NCBI GenBank assembly: GCA_035495315.1
Contig: DATJGF010000185.1
Coordinates: forward strand, 1-64,000
DNA length: 64,000 bases
From: DATJGF01 sp035495315
Lineage (GTDB): Bacteria > Verrucomicrobiota > Verrucomicrobiia > Limisphaerales > UBA8199
Direction of reading: 5' to 3'
The position numbers and the translations under genes are program-made. A model generated the notes under the pieces. The model was not told where the DNA came from, made no database searches, and saw only the letters and a program-made list of their open reading frames with translations. Shown piece by piece: positions 45,101 through 53,105 of the stretch. Positions within the stretch are counted from its first letter, which is position 1. Every line of letters begins with the position of its first letter.

Positions 45101-46059
45101 CGACCAACAGCGCCGGATCAACAACCAGCGCAACGGCGACGCTGAGTATCCAGCCAGTCCCGACTTCAGCTAATATAACCAACGGTTTGGTCCTGCACCT
45201 GAAGCTCGATAATGACTACAATGACTCTTCAGGCCTGGGTCATAACGCGACGCCGAACGGCACGCCCACATTCATTACCGGACAAATCGGACCTAATGCC
45301 GTGCAGCTCAATACCGATAGCGGCAATAGTATCTTTAACTATCTCTCGGTTCCTGCAAATACGGACCTTGCCTTTGGGGCCAACGTAAGTTTCTCGGTCT
45401 CGTTCTGGATCAACTACACCAACAATGCGGACAACAGCCTGCCAGACGATCTACCGATGATCGGGAATTCCGTTAACTCAACCTATCAGAAAGGTTGGGT
45501 CTTCGCCGATGATACCGGACAACTTGAGTGGACCCTGGTCGCGAACGACAATACCTCGGTAATTGCTGATCCGGTAGGTGGACCATTGATTAACGATGCG
45601 AAATGGCATCATGTCCTTGTATCCTTCGATCGCAATATCGGCGTCGCCAATACTTATATCGACGGGGTCCAGGTTGATGCCCGCTCCATCCAGGGATTGG
45701 GCGGCCTTGATAACGGCAATCCGATTGCCTTGGCGCAGGATCCAAGCGGAACCTACGCAGTGGACGGCACATTTAGAATCGACGATGTCGGTATCTGGCG
45801 CACCGTTCTTACGACTTTCGATGCACAGTCGATCTTCAACGTCGGCAAGAACTCAGGAAAGAGTTTCGATACACCGAGCGCGCCGGCCCCGACTTTGTCC
45901 TTCGGCAAGTCGGGCAATGCCTGGATCTTGACCTACACCGGGACCTTGTACTCCTCATCGACAGCTAATGGGACCTATACGCCCGTTGCTGGCGCTAGCA
46001 ATCCGTACACTATTCCGGCTAACACATCGATACAGTTCTATCGGGCGCACACGCCATAA
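42130..46059 (+). CDS. Giant secreted LamG/Ig-domain protein
   Basis: The start at 42130 (MKIIPYARHSSGLLAAAFLTMTFG) provides a signal peptide; upstream in-frame sequence is not conserved. The 1309 residues contain four LamG-like (concanavalin-type) domains recognised by VEFWAKPNS, ITGWVNANG, VEMWAKAVS and VSFWINYTN plus GSIDEVAFY-type ends, and three Ig-like domains (SYQWRKGTTDIPGATSSAY, AYQWFKDNNAISGATSSAY, DLQWYKDSAPLANQ). A C-terminal module of about 60 residues ends TSIQFYRAHTP. It probably binds sugars or surfaces outside the cell. A strong terminator follows. Confidence 0.92.
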   Translation: MKIIPYARHSSGLLAAAFLTMTFGLSARADYPSTVLSQQPVGYWRLNETAQPPVLPMAATNRGSLGATGNGDILGGAVRGQPGALTGSSDTSYGFSNPGWIVTYFGSHVDVAYNAALNPNGPFTVEFWAKPNSAPPDLFSPVCSLDAGQNGGASREGFLFYIDGPGSRWQFRMGGANGYGNNSAIGGAFTVGAWHHIVGVYDGSSMFLYVNGVQAATVAVAAGSFVPNGTQPFRIGATTIPNRTFDGSIDEVAFYGTALSAATVKSHFDAASNNGAGYANLVLASSPIGYWRLGEPGDPPAANLGTLGSAANGSYTYNAKPGVASVRPPTYPGLDAGNNAVNFDGSGGYVTVPALNLNTNTITITGWVNANGSQAPGTGIIFNRGGNTVAGLAIDVAGGLDLTYNWNADNATYNWASGISLPDSDWAFVALIVQPNQAAIFVANNTNYTSFTGATNQVSHAAQPFEGSTLFGTDLTPDGGLTGPANFVGSIDEVAIFNRALGVGEVYTEYASAVGAVPPLIFADPVAPTNQLFDGDTLTLTVDAGGSPALSYQWRKGTTDIPGATSSAYVKPNIQVSDSGDYSVVVTNAFGKVTSGTATITVTAVTPPAISQQPAGGSLYAGGTLNLSVGASGGQLAYQWFKDNNAISGATSSAYVVPSVLSGNAGSYTVTVTNRLGTVSSTPPAVVTVITPAAGTFEATIVGDAPEAWWRLDETAGAAVMADAMGRHNGTYVGNVGFGAPGVVASGGDTAVTFDGSSYGKVPFSSLLNTRTFTVEMWAKAVSLTDTRAPASSRFSTKGWWFWSAVPANGQWSGGVSAGGRDFYVPSTTAAASMQTNQWTHLVMTSGTNGLLIYINGQWDGQTWADFDRNTGGPFLIGARGVSAGQAADEFWKGQVDEVAFYTNSLTLEQVQAHYAAALYGNNSKPVFKLQPQSQVAAVGSQVTFKVLVEGTAPIDLQWYKDSAPLANQTSDTLVLTNLSSANAGNYQVIATNSAGSTTSATATLSIQPVPTSANITNGLVLHLKLDNDYNDSSGLGHNATPNGTPTFITGQIGPNAVQLNTDSGNSIFNYLSVPANTDLAFGANVSFSVSFWINYTNNADNSLPDDLPMIGNSVNSTYQKGWVFADDTGQLEWTLVANDNTSVIADPVGGPLINDAKWHHVLVSFDRNIGVANTYIDGVQVDARSIQGLGGLDNGNPIALAQDPSGTYAVDGTFRIDDVGIWRTVLTTFDAQSIFNVGKNSGKSFDTPSAPAPTLSFGKSGNAWILTYTGTLYSSSTANGTYTPVAGASNPYTIPANTSIQFYRAHTP

Positions 46060-46086
46060 GGCTTCGCTCGATAGCTAACCTCACAC

Positions 46087-46117
46087 AGACCGGACCGAAA
46101 GGTCCGGTCTTTTGTTT
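46087..46117 (+). terminator. Rho-independent terminator
   Basis: Perfect 10-bp stem AGACCGGACC / GGTCCGGTCT with a GAAA tetraloop, followed by TTTGTTT. It starts 27 bases after the giant gene's stop codon. Confidence 0.9.
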
Positions 46118-46119
46118 GC

Positions 46120-46502
46120 GGGTAATCCCTACGTTCTGCGGCCGTTCAAATCAAACAATGGCCGACTTGCGTGTCGTCGTCCTCGATCTTTGCCGATTTT
46201 TCGAGGACGAAGGAGCAGGACGAGGACGACGTAATCGACCCGAATGTTTCGGATTTCGGAGATCGAGTTGCGAACTGAAACCGGCGGTGGGTGTATACCC
46301 CATACCACGAAGCAAAGGCGATGATAAAACTGTGCCCAGCTCGAACAATCGAACCAAAGGAGGACGACTGTTTAGGAAGACAAAGAGCGGCCTGCGCCTG
46401 GGTCGCTCTTTTTTTCGCTATTTATCGGCTGAAAACTGGGTCGACACCCCGCTACGTCTTTCGCGGAGGTGGAGCATAGTGCTAAGGGGGGAGTTCACCG
46501 CC
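46120..46502 (+). other. Long leader or small-RNA region upstream of the NarL-type regulator
   Basis: No credible gene, although the regulator's frame stays open through it. It contains an inverted repeat of CGTCCTCG/CGAGGACG words near 46172-46234, a TCCGAAA-type fragment near 46247-46262, a GGGTGTATACCCC palindromic patch near 46288, a strong but start-less AAAGGAGGA at 46356-46364, and a terminator at 46382-46416. This could be a small RNA or an attenuated leader. Confidence 0.45.
46382..46416 (+). terminator. Rho-independent terminator in the regulator leader
   Basis: Stem AAAGAGCG (46382-46389) with CGCTCTTT (46404-46411), 14-base loop, then TTTT. It lies 86 bases before the regulator start, so either a small RNA ends here or the regulator is controlled by premature termination. 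Confidence 0.7.
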
Positions 46503-47207
46503 ATGAAATCAATTTCCATTTTGCTCGTAGATGATCACAACGTCGTGCGCCAGGGTTTGCGGGCGCTGCTGTCGGTTGAACCGGACATTGACATAGTCGC
46601 CGAGGCCGCTACTGGCTGGCAGGCGCTGCGCCTGGCTAAGGAATTGCATCCGGAAATCGTCATTATGGATCTCGCTATGCCCGGTTTGAATGGCTTGGAG
46701 GCCACACGCCAAATCCTCAGCGTGCTGCCACAAACCAAAATTCTCGTGCTCACCAGTTACGATAATGACGAGTATGTGACACAAATGGTAGAAGCTGGTG
46801 TGGCTGGATATCTCAACAAGCAAACCGCCGCTCACGATCTGGTAAGGGCGATTCGCGAAGTGCATAAGGGCAATGCCTTTTTCAGTCCCAGTGTGGCCCG
46901 CCGCCTGCGGGATCGCTCGCGTGCGAATGAGGGCAGGGGCCGGCTGGCGGTCAAGCCGAATGAATTGACGCCGCGCGAGCTGCAGGTGCTGCGTTTGATT
47001 GCACAGGGATTTGCCAACAAGCAGATGGCTGCCGAACTGGGCATCAGCGTCAAAACGATTGAAAAACACCGGCAACACGTCATGAAGAAACTGGGAATAC
47101 ATGAGATTGCTGGACTGACCCGCTATGCCGCCGAAAAGGGAATGATCCAACTCGAACCCGGACCTGACGCGAGACCGCGCGAAGAATTCTCGGGGCATCA
47201 AGTTTGA
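46503..47207 (+). CDS. NarL/FixJ-family response regulator
   Basis: The start at 46503 (MKSISILLVDDHNVVRQGL) is preceded by GGGGGGAG about 12 bases upstream. Of 234 residues, 1-120 are a receiver domain with the acidic pair DD, phospho-acceptor Asp in IVIMDLAMPG, Thr/Ser in LVLTSYD and Lys in YLNKQ. Residues 155-215 are a LuxR-type helix-turn-helix (LTPRELQVLRLIAQGFANKQMAAELGI split over the recognition helix VKTIEKHRQHVMKKL). The last 20 residues are a charged tail. No kinase is adjacent, so it is an orphan; the kinase at 53.1 kb has its own regulator. Confidence 0.93.
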   Translation: MKSISILLVDDHNVVRQGLRALLSVEPDIDIVAEAATGWQALRLAKELHPEIVIMDLAMPGLNGLEATRQILSVLPQTKILVLTSYDNDEYVTQMVEAGVAGYLNKQTAAHDLVRAIREVHKGNAFFSPSVARRLRDRSRANEGRGRLAVKPNELTPRELQVLRLIAQGFANKQMAAELGISVKTIEKHRQHVMKKLGIHEIAGLTRYAAEKGMIQLEPGPDARPREEFSGHQV

Positions 47208-47313
47208 TAAGGTCTGCTGGCTACGCCTATTTCGAAAGATTTTTTAAATACCCCGCCAGGTTGCCGCGTCGGTTATAGTAGCGGAGCACAATGCTCCGGC
47301 CGCCCCCGATACT

Positions 47314-47754
47314 ATGAAGTGGCTGCTCCTATTCTCCATATCAATTATGGTCGTTGTCAGTTTGGCGGAGACAGGCAACGAACCGAACAAGTACTATGTC
47401 CAATTGATCCGTGGAACGGATGACAACAAGGCGCCCGAACCCAATAGCAAGCCTTTATCGCCGCAACAAACCGGGTCGTTTCGCTCAGTGTTCAAGTGGA
47501 AAACTTACTGGCAGATCAGCCTGCAACAGGTCGAAGTCGCTGCCGGTCATAGCACACGGGTTCGGCTGAATCCGGATCGCGAGGTCGAGATTGATTTAAC
47601 TCGTGCAGAGCAGCGCTCAGTCAGGGCTTTTCATAGAGGCAAGCTGGTCCAATGCGCGAGTTGCCCACGAGGAGAGGCGCGCACTTTGATTGGTGGCGAT
47701 CGCGATACCAATAGCGCGTGGTTCATTGTAATTGACCGCAAACCGCCCTCCTAA
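47314..47754 (+). CDS. Small secreted protein of unknown function
   Basis: A 146-residue product with signal peptide MKWLLLFSISIMVVVSLAET. The mature part contains YYVQLIRGTDDNKAP, a WKTYWQISLQQVEV core and RVRLNPDREVEIDLT, suggesting a small beta-sandwich. It has two cysteines close together (CASC). I do not recognise a named family. A perfect 7-bp hairpin (CGGAGCA, 47282-47288; TGCTCCG, 47292-47298) sits in the 5' leader. Confidence 0.75.
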   Translation: MKWLLLFSISIMVVVSLAETGNEPNKYYVQLIRGTDDNKAPEPNSKPLSPQQTGSFRSVFKWKTYWQISLQQVEVAAGHSTRVRLNPDREVEIDLTRAEQRSVRAFHRGKLVQCASCPRGEARTLIGGDRDTNSAWFIVIDRKPPS

Positions 47755-47756
47755 GT

Positions 47757-47846
47757 AACCGTTAGAACGTTAATACCTTAAAAACGTCAAAAAGGTTGGA
47801 ATGTGCAGGTTCTGCGTTTTAACGCTTTAACTTTTTTCTAACGGTT
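47757..47846. repeat. AACCGTTAGAA inverted repeat
   Basis: Perfect 11-bp arms AACCGTTAGAA (47757-47767) and TTCTAACGGTT (47836-47846) with further imperfect TTAAACG words between them. It follows the small secreted gene's stop directly. Confidence 0.6.
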
Positions 47847-47954
47847 TAACGTCATTAAGGCGGGTCACACGCGACGTGATTTAAGGGCAGAACCCCATTT
47901 GTGCCGGCATCATAGGCGTGCAAACCTTTACTAGGGTTAGTATTGGGGTGGTTG

Positions 47955-47985
47955 AGGCGGCCCGCGGGAGCGGGCCGCCTTTCTT
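47955..47985 (+). terminator. Strong Rho-independent terminator
   Basis: Perfect 10-bp stem AGGCGGCCCG / CGGGCCGCCT around a CGGGAG loop, then TTCTT. It lies 200 bases beyond the preceding stop and faces the convergent GH38 gene. The T-run is on the plus strand only, so it ends plus-strand transcripts, possibly a separate small RNA starting after about 47870. Confidence 0.75.
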
Positions 47986-48012
47986 ATGAAACGTGCCTAC
48001 GCGAGATTGGGC

Positions 48013-51000
48013 TTACTCAGCGCGCAACGTGACGATGCCCCAAGCCGGCACATCAATTACACGCCCGATCGCTTGGGTTGGTTTCTCGCTCAGATCGCTG
48101 AGCCAAAGTTGCCGCGGCACAGGATCCGACCAAGTCAGCTTTGCTTGCTGCGGCTTTCCCGAAGCGCCGAACAGCCGAACGATCCAACCCCGCGCATCAT
48201 CGGCGGGCTTAAACGTCGTGACAATGACGCCCGGGCCAGAGACCTGCAAACATGGTTTGAGGGGAGCGGTGCGGGAAGCAGGAGCAACGATAAACGGTTG
48301 GGAACAGCTCACTCCAAATTTCGCGGCTTGTTCGGCCTCAAATCGCCGATGTGCTCGGAGAGCGTAACGGAAAACAGTCGGTCCTTCCTGTTCCGCGCGA
48401 TAGTTCGTATGCCAATGATTATTCATGACCCAGGAGTAAATGGTTTGAGACGGTCCCAGGTGTTGAATCCAAGCGCGGGGATCCGTTTGCGAGCCGACGA
48501 GGTTGGCCGTGATGCCACCCACCTCCACTAGCGGTGCATCGACCGGCGACCAGGTAATGCCGAACCGATCGTTGGAAATATCCACCCAGCGCTGCACGCT
48601 AAACCAGTTTTTGCAGGCGGCCGGAATTTGATCTAATTCAGGGCGAATTGCGGCCCAACCTACATCCATACGGATCACGCCTTGCGGGACATCGAAGGCA
48701 TACCCGAAGTGCAAGCCCTCTTTGGCGCGGACCGGCAGCTTGTCGATAGTGTTGATCATTTCCACTCGGTCGACGCCGTCGACGACGCGAATCTCTCGCT
48801 GGAGGACCTTACAGCCAGGCGCCCCGGATTCGATCAGCAGCGAAGCGACCAGCGGGCCCTTTTCCTTCACAGTGATTCGGGGCGTCGCGTTGGTTTGCAG
48901 CGCGGCTAAATCGGACCCCGGCAGATAAAAGAAATCGTTCAATGCCGTCCCGGAGTGAGTTGCCACCAGTTCTCGACCCAGCAGCCGGCTGAACAAATGG
49001 GAAATCGCGCCGCTTTTCTCATTCACACGCACGAAGAAGTCCTTCGAAATAAGCCGAGGAGGTTCTGCCTGGGCAACGCCCTGAAGGGTCGAGGTGCCGT
49101 GTTGGATCCAGAAGCGCTTCGAGCCAAAGCCCGGAACATCCTTTGCCACAAAGGCAAGTTCGCCGCTCGATAGCCTCTGTGAAAGGACAACAACACCAGA
49201 TTCCGTAAGGACTCGATCTCCCTGGGTAGATAATTCTGCCGGCACGGTGACCAGGTCGGTCCGCGACCACGACGACGTGTTAAGCACATCGAGCGCGCCT
49301 GATTCGGCGGCATGTAATGAGGAACTCGGGATTGCTTGATCCACGGATTCGCCGGAGTTCTGCGGCGAGTTGCACGAGGAGGTCGGATACGCGCCTGCTT
49401 CGCGCAGCAACCGGCGGGATTTTTTGTCACCCGCAGAGGCAAAGCCTTGTTTCACTTTCCATTGGTCGCGGACGAACGGGAGGTCGGGCTGGCTGATACT
49501 GTTGTGGGCCCCCCAGGTGTGTTCGCTATAGAGCAGCAGGTCGCGCCAGGCGGCCTGAAAAGCTTCCTCTGGAAACGGGCCTGGACGGAGCATCGCCCAG
49601 AGGGTCTCGGCTTGAACGAGACGTTCTCCCGAGGCGCGGTTGATAGCCGTCTCGAGTGCCGAGGAGGCTGCGCCATCTTCCCAATAGGGTGTGTAATCGC
49701 CGCTAAACGTCGGCAACTCATTTCCGTACCGCCGCTCGAAAGCCCGGAATGCCTCTGCGGTGGTGCTGATGATCAAATGCGGGTAAAGATATCGGCTGTT
49801 CCAATCCCGAACGACGTCGGCCAGCTTCTCATCCGGCGAGCCATTATCCCCGTGAACGTTCCAGCGGAGATACGTAATGTCGTAGGGATAGGATTTGGTT
49901 TCCAATTCCATGAGGTAAGTGGGAATGAACCGCGCCAGGGCTTCTCCATCGCCGATCAAATGGCCCAGGGCATAACCACGAGAAGGGCACCAGCAGAGCA
50001 CGCGGTTGCGGCCGTCCGGACCTTCCCACCAGAAGGGGCGGTTCTGCCACTCTTTCATCGTCGCGCCCATCCGATCGAAATAGTTTGGAGCAAAGGAGAA
50101 ATACTTCACGCCGGCCTGAGCCATGGCCGAGACGGTGCTCCAGGTGTACCCGGGAACATCGCTAATCATAGCCGATTCAATGGGCACGTCGCACACCTGT
50201 TCCAGCCGCTTGGCATAGCTCATCAGATTTAGCAATTCCTCCGGCCGGCACAGGCCAGTCAGCATGTTCCCGTAAAAGGCATCCAGACCGATTTGCCCCG
50301 ACCTGACGGCCGAAATGAATTCGTCTCGTTTTTCCGGCGTGACATCGCGCAGATAGTTTTCCACCGGCCACAAGACCTCCACATTCCACTTGAACCGCGC
50401 TCCCGCAGGGTAATCGCCACTGGCCTGAGCAAGCCGAATTCCGGTTTCAAGGTTGCTGTTTTGTTTCTTCTCAACATCAGCCTGGAGTGCCGTGTACCCT
50501 ATATCCACGTGTGAATGTGGGAGCAAAAAGATCTCCAGCTTGCGCACGGGTTTCTGGGAGAGCGTCTGCTGCGCGCAAATTTGGCCTGCCGCTTTTAATT
50601 GGAGACGCAGCGATTTCTCTGATGCCACTGCGGCGACGGGTAACTCGACCGTCTGTTTTCCGGTGCCCAGGCGAACTGCCTTAGGTTCGATTCCTTCGGA
50701 TTCGATCGTAGCATCGAGCGGCTCTAGGTAGGGGTAATCTATAGTGAGCCTCACCGGTTGCTCCAACGCCCCGCCTTTATATTCCAATAGCTGCTCGGCT
50801 CGAGCTTGAATTGTCGTCGCCGTCGGGGCCGCGTCCGTGCTTCCCGCGCTATAAAAACTGAGCTCGGCGCCACCTACAGTCGCCAGGTTGGCCCCCAGTT
50901 CTGTGATCCGCCAGCGCGCCCGTTGTGCGGTAACAGGGCTTGGCAAAATGAATACCGTTCTGCCACTTCGCTGTTTTACGTGTGTGACATTTAGTGTTGC

Positions 51001-51357
51001 AACTGGCTTTCCGTTTTCGTCCGAAAAACTTAACTCGGAAGCGGCGACGATTGCCGGATCATTGCGATCAATGTGCTGGAAGGCGACGAGCTGCGTAGGC
51101 TTTCCGAAATCAAACTCGACCCAGGTATTGGTCCCCTTGCCGTTGGAGGCATACTCGGTTGCGGGGGCGCCATCAACGAGATTCTTGGCCTCGTATTGCC
51201 CGCCCGGATACGGCTCCGCATTGGTTACGATGGAACATGAGACGGCTTGTAGCCGGGTAAATCCGGCGCCAGCGGATGTTTGTCCCAGGCAACCGGCGGG
51301 AATTACCAGGCTACAGTAGAGGGAGGCCAGGGGGGCAGTCAGCAAACAGATTCGCAT
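48013..51357 (-). CDS. Secreted GH38-like alpha-mannosidase with N-terminal discoidin-like domain
   Basis: An 1114-residue exported enzyme, probably trimming mannose from glycans. Residues 1-25 are a signal peptide. Residues about 35-170 resemble an F5/8 type C (discoidin) carbohydrate-binding domain (GAPATEYASNGKGTNTWVEFDFGKP). The catalytic domain begins with HSHVDIGYT near 280 (two zinc ligands), followed by MISDVPGYTW with the presumed nucleophile Asp and WNVHGDNGSP. The rest is the beta-rich GH38 C-terminal half (FFVRVNEKSGAISHLFS). It ends facing the terminator at 47955. Confidence 0.88.
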   Translation of the reverse strand: MRICLLTAPLASLYCSLVIPAGCLGQTSAGAGFTRLQAVSCSIVTNAEPYPGGQYEAKNLVDGAPATEYASNGKGTNTWVEFDFGKPTQLVAFQHIDRNDPAIVAASELSFSDENGKPVATLNVTHVKQRSGRTVFILPSPVTAQRARWRITELGANLATVGGAELSFYSAGSTDAAPTATTIQARAEQLLEYKGGALEQPVRLTIDYPYLEPLDATIESEGIEPKAVRLGTGKQTVELPVAAVASEKSLRLQLKAAGQICAQQTLSQKPVRKLEIFLLPHSHVDIGYTALQADVEKKQNSNLETGIRLAQASGDYPAGARFKWNVEVLWPVENYLRDVTPEKRDEFISAVRSGQIGLDAFYGNMLTGLCRPEELLNLMSYAKRLEQVCDVPIESAMISDVPGYTWSTVSAMAQAGVKYFSFAPNYFDRMGATMKEWQNRPFWWEGPDGRNRVLCWCPSRGYALGHLIGDGEALARFIPTYLMELETKSYPYDITYLRWNVHGDNGSPDEKLADVVRDWNSRYLYPHLIISTTAEAFRAFERRYGNELPTFSGDYTPYWEDGAASSALETAINRASGERLVQAETLWAMLRPGPFPEEAFQAAWRDLLLYSEHTWGAHNSISQPDLPFVRDQWKVKQGFASAGDKKSRRLLREAGAYPTSSCNSPQNSGESVDQAIPSSSLHAAESGALDVLNTSSWSRTDLVTVPAELSTQGDRVLTESGVVVLSQRLSSGELAFVAKDVPGFGSKRFWIQHGTSTLQGVAQAEPPRLISKDFFVRVNEKSGAISHLFSRLLGRELVATHSGTALNDFFYLPGSDLAALQTNATPRITVKEKGPLVASLLIESGAPGCKVLQREIRVVDGVDRVEMINTIDKLPVRAKEGLHFGYAFDVPQGVIRMDVGWAAIRPELDQIPAACKNWFSVQRWVDISNDRFGITWSPVDAPLVEVGGITANLVGSQTDPRAWIQHLGPSQTIYSWVMNNHWHTNYRAEQEGPTVFRYALRAHRRFEAEQAAKFGVSCSQPFIVAPASRTAPLKPCLQVSGPGVIVTTFKPADDARGWIVRLFGASGKPQQAKLTWSDPVPRQLWLSDLSEKPTQAIGRVIDVPAWGIVTLRAE

Positions 51358-51493
51358 AAAGCCTCGTTTACCCCTGGGCCTTGATGGAAGCGAGAAAAAA
51401 TTGACGCGATAAAACCTCGTGACAGGGCAATGAGTGTTTTGTCGAATACAGAAGGATTGCTGACGTGTAAAATCGGCCGATTTAGGAACCGTT

Positions 51494-52603
51494 ATGAAGA
51501 TTCGCTACATTCGAGACCCCTGCTGCATAAGTGCTGCATTTATAATCGCTTGGACTGCCGCGGCAGGTGGCGCCGACGATTTCATGACGATCACACCAGT
51601 GCATGAAGTCCGACCCTACCAGGATATTCGGTTCAAAGACCTCCGTGGGATCGATTTTTCGGGCAAGGGCGAGTTGCCGGCCACGTTCTGGTTTAACCAG
51701 AAAACTGTTTGGCCGGACTCGAACGCGATGCCGAGAGCGGCGGCATCGCTGCTGGCAGATATGAAGAATCCCGGCTTGGGCGTGCGCAAACTTCATGCTC
51801 AAGGCATCACGGGCAAAGGAGTAAAGGTCGCGATTATTGATCAACCGTTGTGGCAAGATCATCCCGAATTCACGGGAAAGATTGTCGCCTACCATGATGT
51901 TGGCTGTGAATCCGAGACCAGCATGCACGGCCCGGCAGTGGCCAGTTTGCTCGTCGGATCCGAGTGCGGCACGGCGCCGGAGGCCCGTTTGTATTACGTC
52001 GCCGCTCCCTCATGGACGGGAGATAGTGCCTTCTACGCTAAGTCCCTGGACTGGCTTGTGGAGCAGAATGCCAAAATGCCTGCTGGCGATAAAATCCGAG
52101 TCGTGTCGGTCTCAGCGGCGCCATCCGGCAAAGGCTCGCCATTTAAGAAAAACCAGCAGTCATGGGATGTGGCCGTTATTCGAGCGGAACAGGCGGGCAT
52201 TCTCGTTTTAGATTGCAGTGAGGAGTACGGCTTCATTGGGCCTTGCTATTACGACGCTAAGGCGCCTGAGGATGTGACTCGGTGCAAGCCCGGATTCCCC
52301 AGCATGCCAGGGCGCCTGAGCGCGGGCGGCCGCTTGTTGGTACCTTGCTCACCTCGCAGCACTGCCGAGGAGTACATCAAAGGAGAATATTCCTACCAAT
52401 ATTGCGGGCAGGGCGGACTGAGTTGGTCGATTCCTTATTGCGCCGGGGTTTTAGCTCTGGGCTGGCAAGTCTCTCCGGAGTTGACGCCGATACAAATACG
52501 GGAGCTCCTTTTCAGCTCTGCGCATAAAGTCAGCGAAGGCGCGCTCATTATCGACCCTGCGGAGTTTATTCGGCTGGTGAAGGCCAAGGGGGAAACACGG
52601 TAG
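51494..52603 (+). CDS. Secreted S8 family subtilisin-like peptidase
   Basis: The 369-residue product has a signal-like N-terminus (CCISAAFIIAWTAAAGG). The catalytic triad is visible: Asp115 in VAIIDQPLWQDHPEF, His145 in SMHGPAVASLLVG, and Ser near 310 in GLSWSIPYCAG, a variant of the usual GTSMATPHVAG. The family, with the GLSWS-type serine motif, is also common in gut and soil bacteria. The gene is divergent from the GH38 gene, with 136 bases between them. Confidence 0.9.
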   Translation: MKIRYIRDPCCISAAFIIAWTAAAGGADDFMTITPVHEVRPYQDIRFKDLRGIDFSGKGELPATFWFNQKTVWPDSNAMPRAAASLLADMKNPGLGVRKLHAQGITGKGVKVAIIDQPLWQDHPEFTGKIVAYHDVGCESETSMHGPAVASLLVGSECGTAPEARLYYVAAPSWTGDSAFYAKSLDWLVEQNAKMPAGDKIRVVSVSAAPSGKGSPFKKNQQSWDVAVIRAEQAGILVLDCSEEYGFIGPCYYDAKAPEDVTRCKPGFPSMPGRLSAGGRLLVPCSPRSTAEEYIKGEYSYQYCGQGGLSWSIPYCAGVLALGWQVSPELTPIQIRELLFSSAHKVSEGALIIDPAEFIRLVKAKGETR

Positions 52604-53105
52604 TTACAGATTAGGATTAGGTGATTACGATCGGGAACTGAGTCCTAATCGTAATCGCAATCCTAATCCTAATCCTAATCCTCTCGTCCGTCCTACGGTT
52701 CTGGACCTGGTGGCGCAGAATCCGCATTGTCGGGCGAGAAAAACTTTCGAGCCATGCTCATCCCCATCCGCATCATTTTGAAGCTGATCTGTTTGAAACG
52801 CTCCAAAGGCGGAGAGTTGGCAGTTGGTCTGGAACTGAAGGATGCAAACCAATCCCAGCAATGTCGTGGTTAAGCTCAAAAACAGCGCCAGCCAGTGTCA
52901 TGTTCACCTCGCTCTTAGAGATAAGGGGTCGGCTGCCCCCGTCGTTTTGCAGAAGTGAAAGGAAGCAGCCGATACAAAAGTCAAGCCCCAATCGGGAACC
53001 TCGGATGCTTATTCACATTTAATATGACCTCGGCTAAACTCCCAGGTGAGGAACCTGGCTCGAACGAGGGTCGGCTCCTGCGGAGAACTCTTACTAGTCG
53101 GATTT
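52604..53105. other. Gene-poor region with CCTAAT repeat
   Basis: Between the peptidase and the sensor kinase there is no convincing gene. A CCTAAT-type repeat occupies 52609-52683. On the minus strand, 52693-52910 shows protein-like pieces in two different frames (a hydrophobic stretch LALFLSLTTTLLGLVCIL, then ERFKQISFKMMRMGMSMARK running to SPDNADSAPPGPEP and TAG), suggesting a small membrane protein gene broken by a frameshift; this is weak. No promoter was identified for the kinase gene. Confidence 0.4.
52609..52683. repeat. Telomere-like CCTAAT/ATTAGG inverted repeat
   Basis: Left arm GATTAGGATTAGGTGATTACG (first 20 bases from 52609) faces a right arm with four CCTAATC units preceded by CGTAATCGCAATC, ending near 52683. 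The arms pair imperfectly. It follows the peptidase stop by six bases. Confidence 0.7.

Noticed and set aside
46280..46420. Known riboswitch (fluoride, c-di-GMP or similar) upstream of the regulator
   Set aside because: GGCGATG and GCAAAGG fragments were tested by eye, but the other conserved cores are missing, so no named class is supported.
46116..46502. Upstream extension of the NarL-type regulator by 129 codons
   Set aside because: Contains an intrinsic terminator and repeats and has no domain similarity; the receiver domain starts normally at 46503.
49336..50232. A 298-codon frame opposite the GH38 gene
   Set aside because: Antisense shadow; composition is not protein-like.
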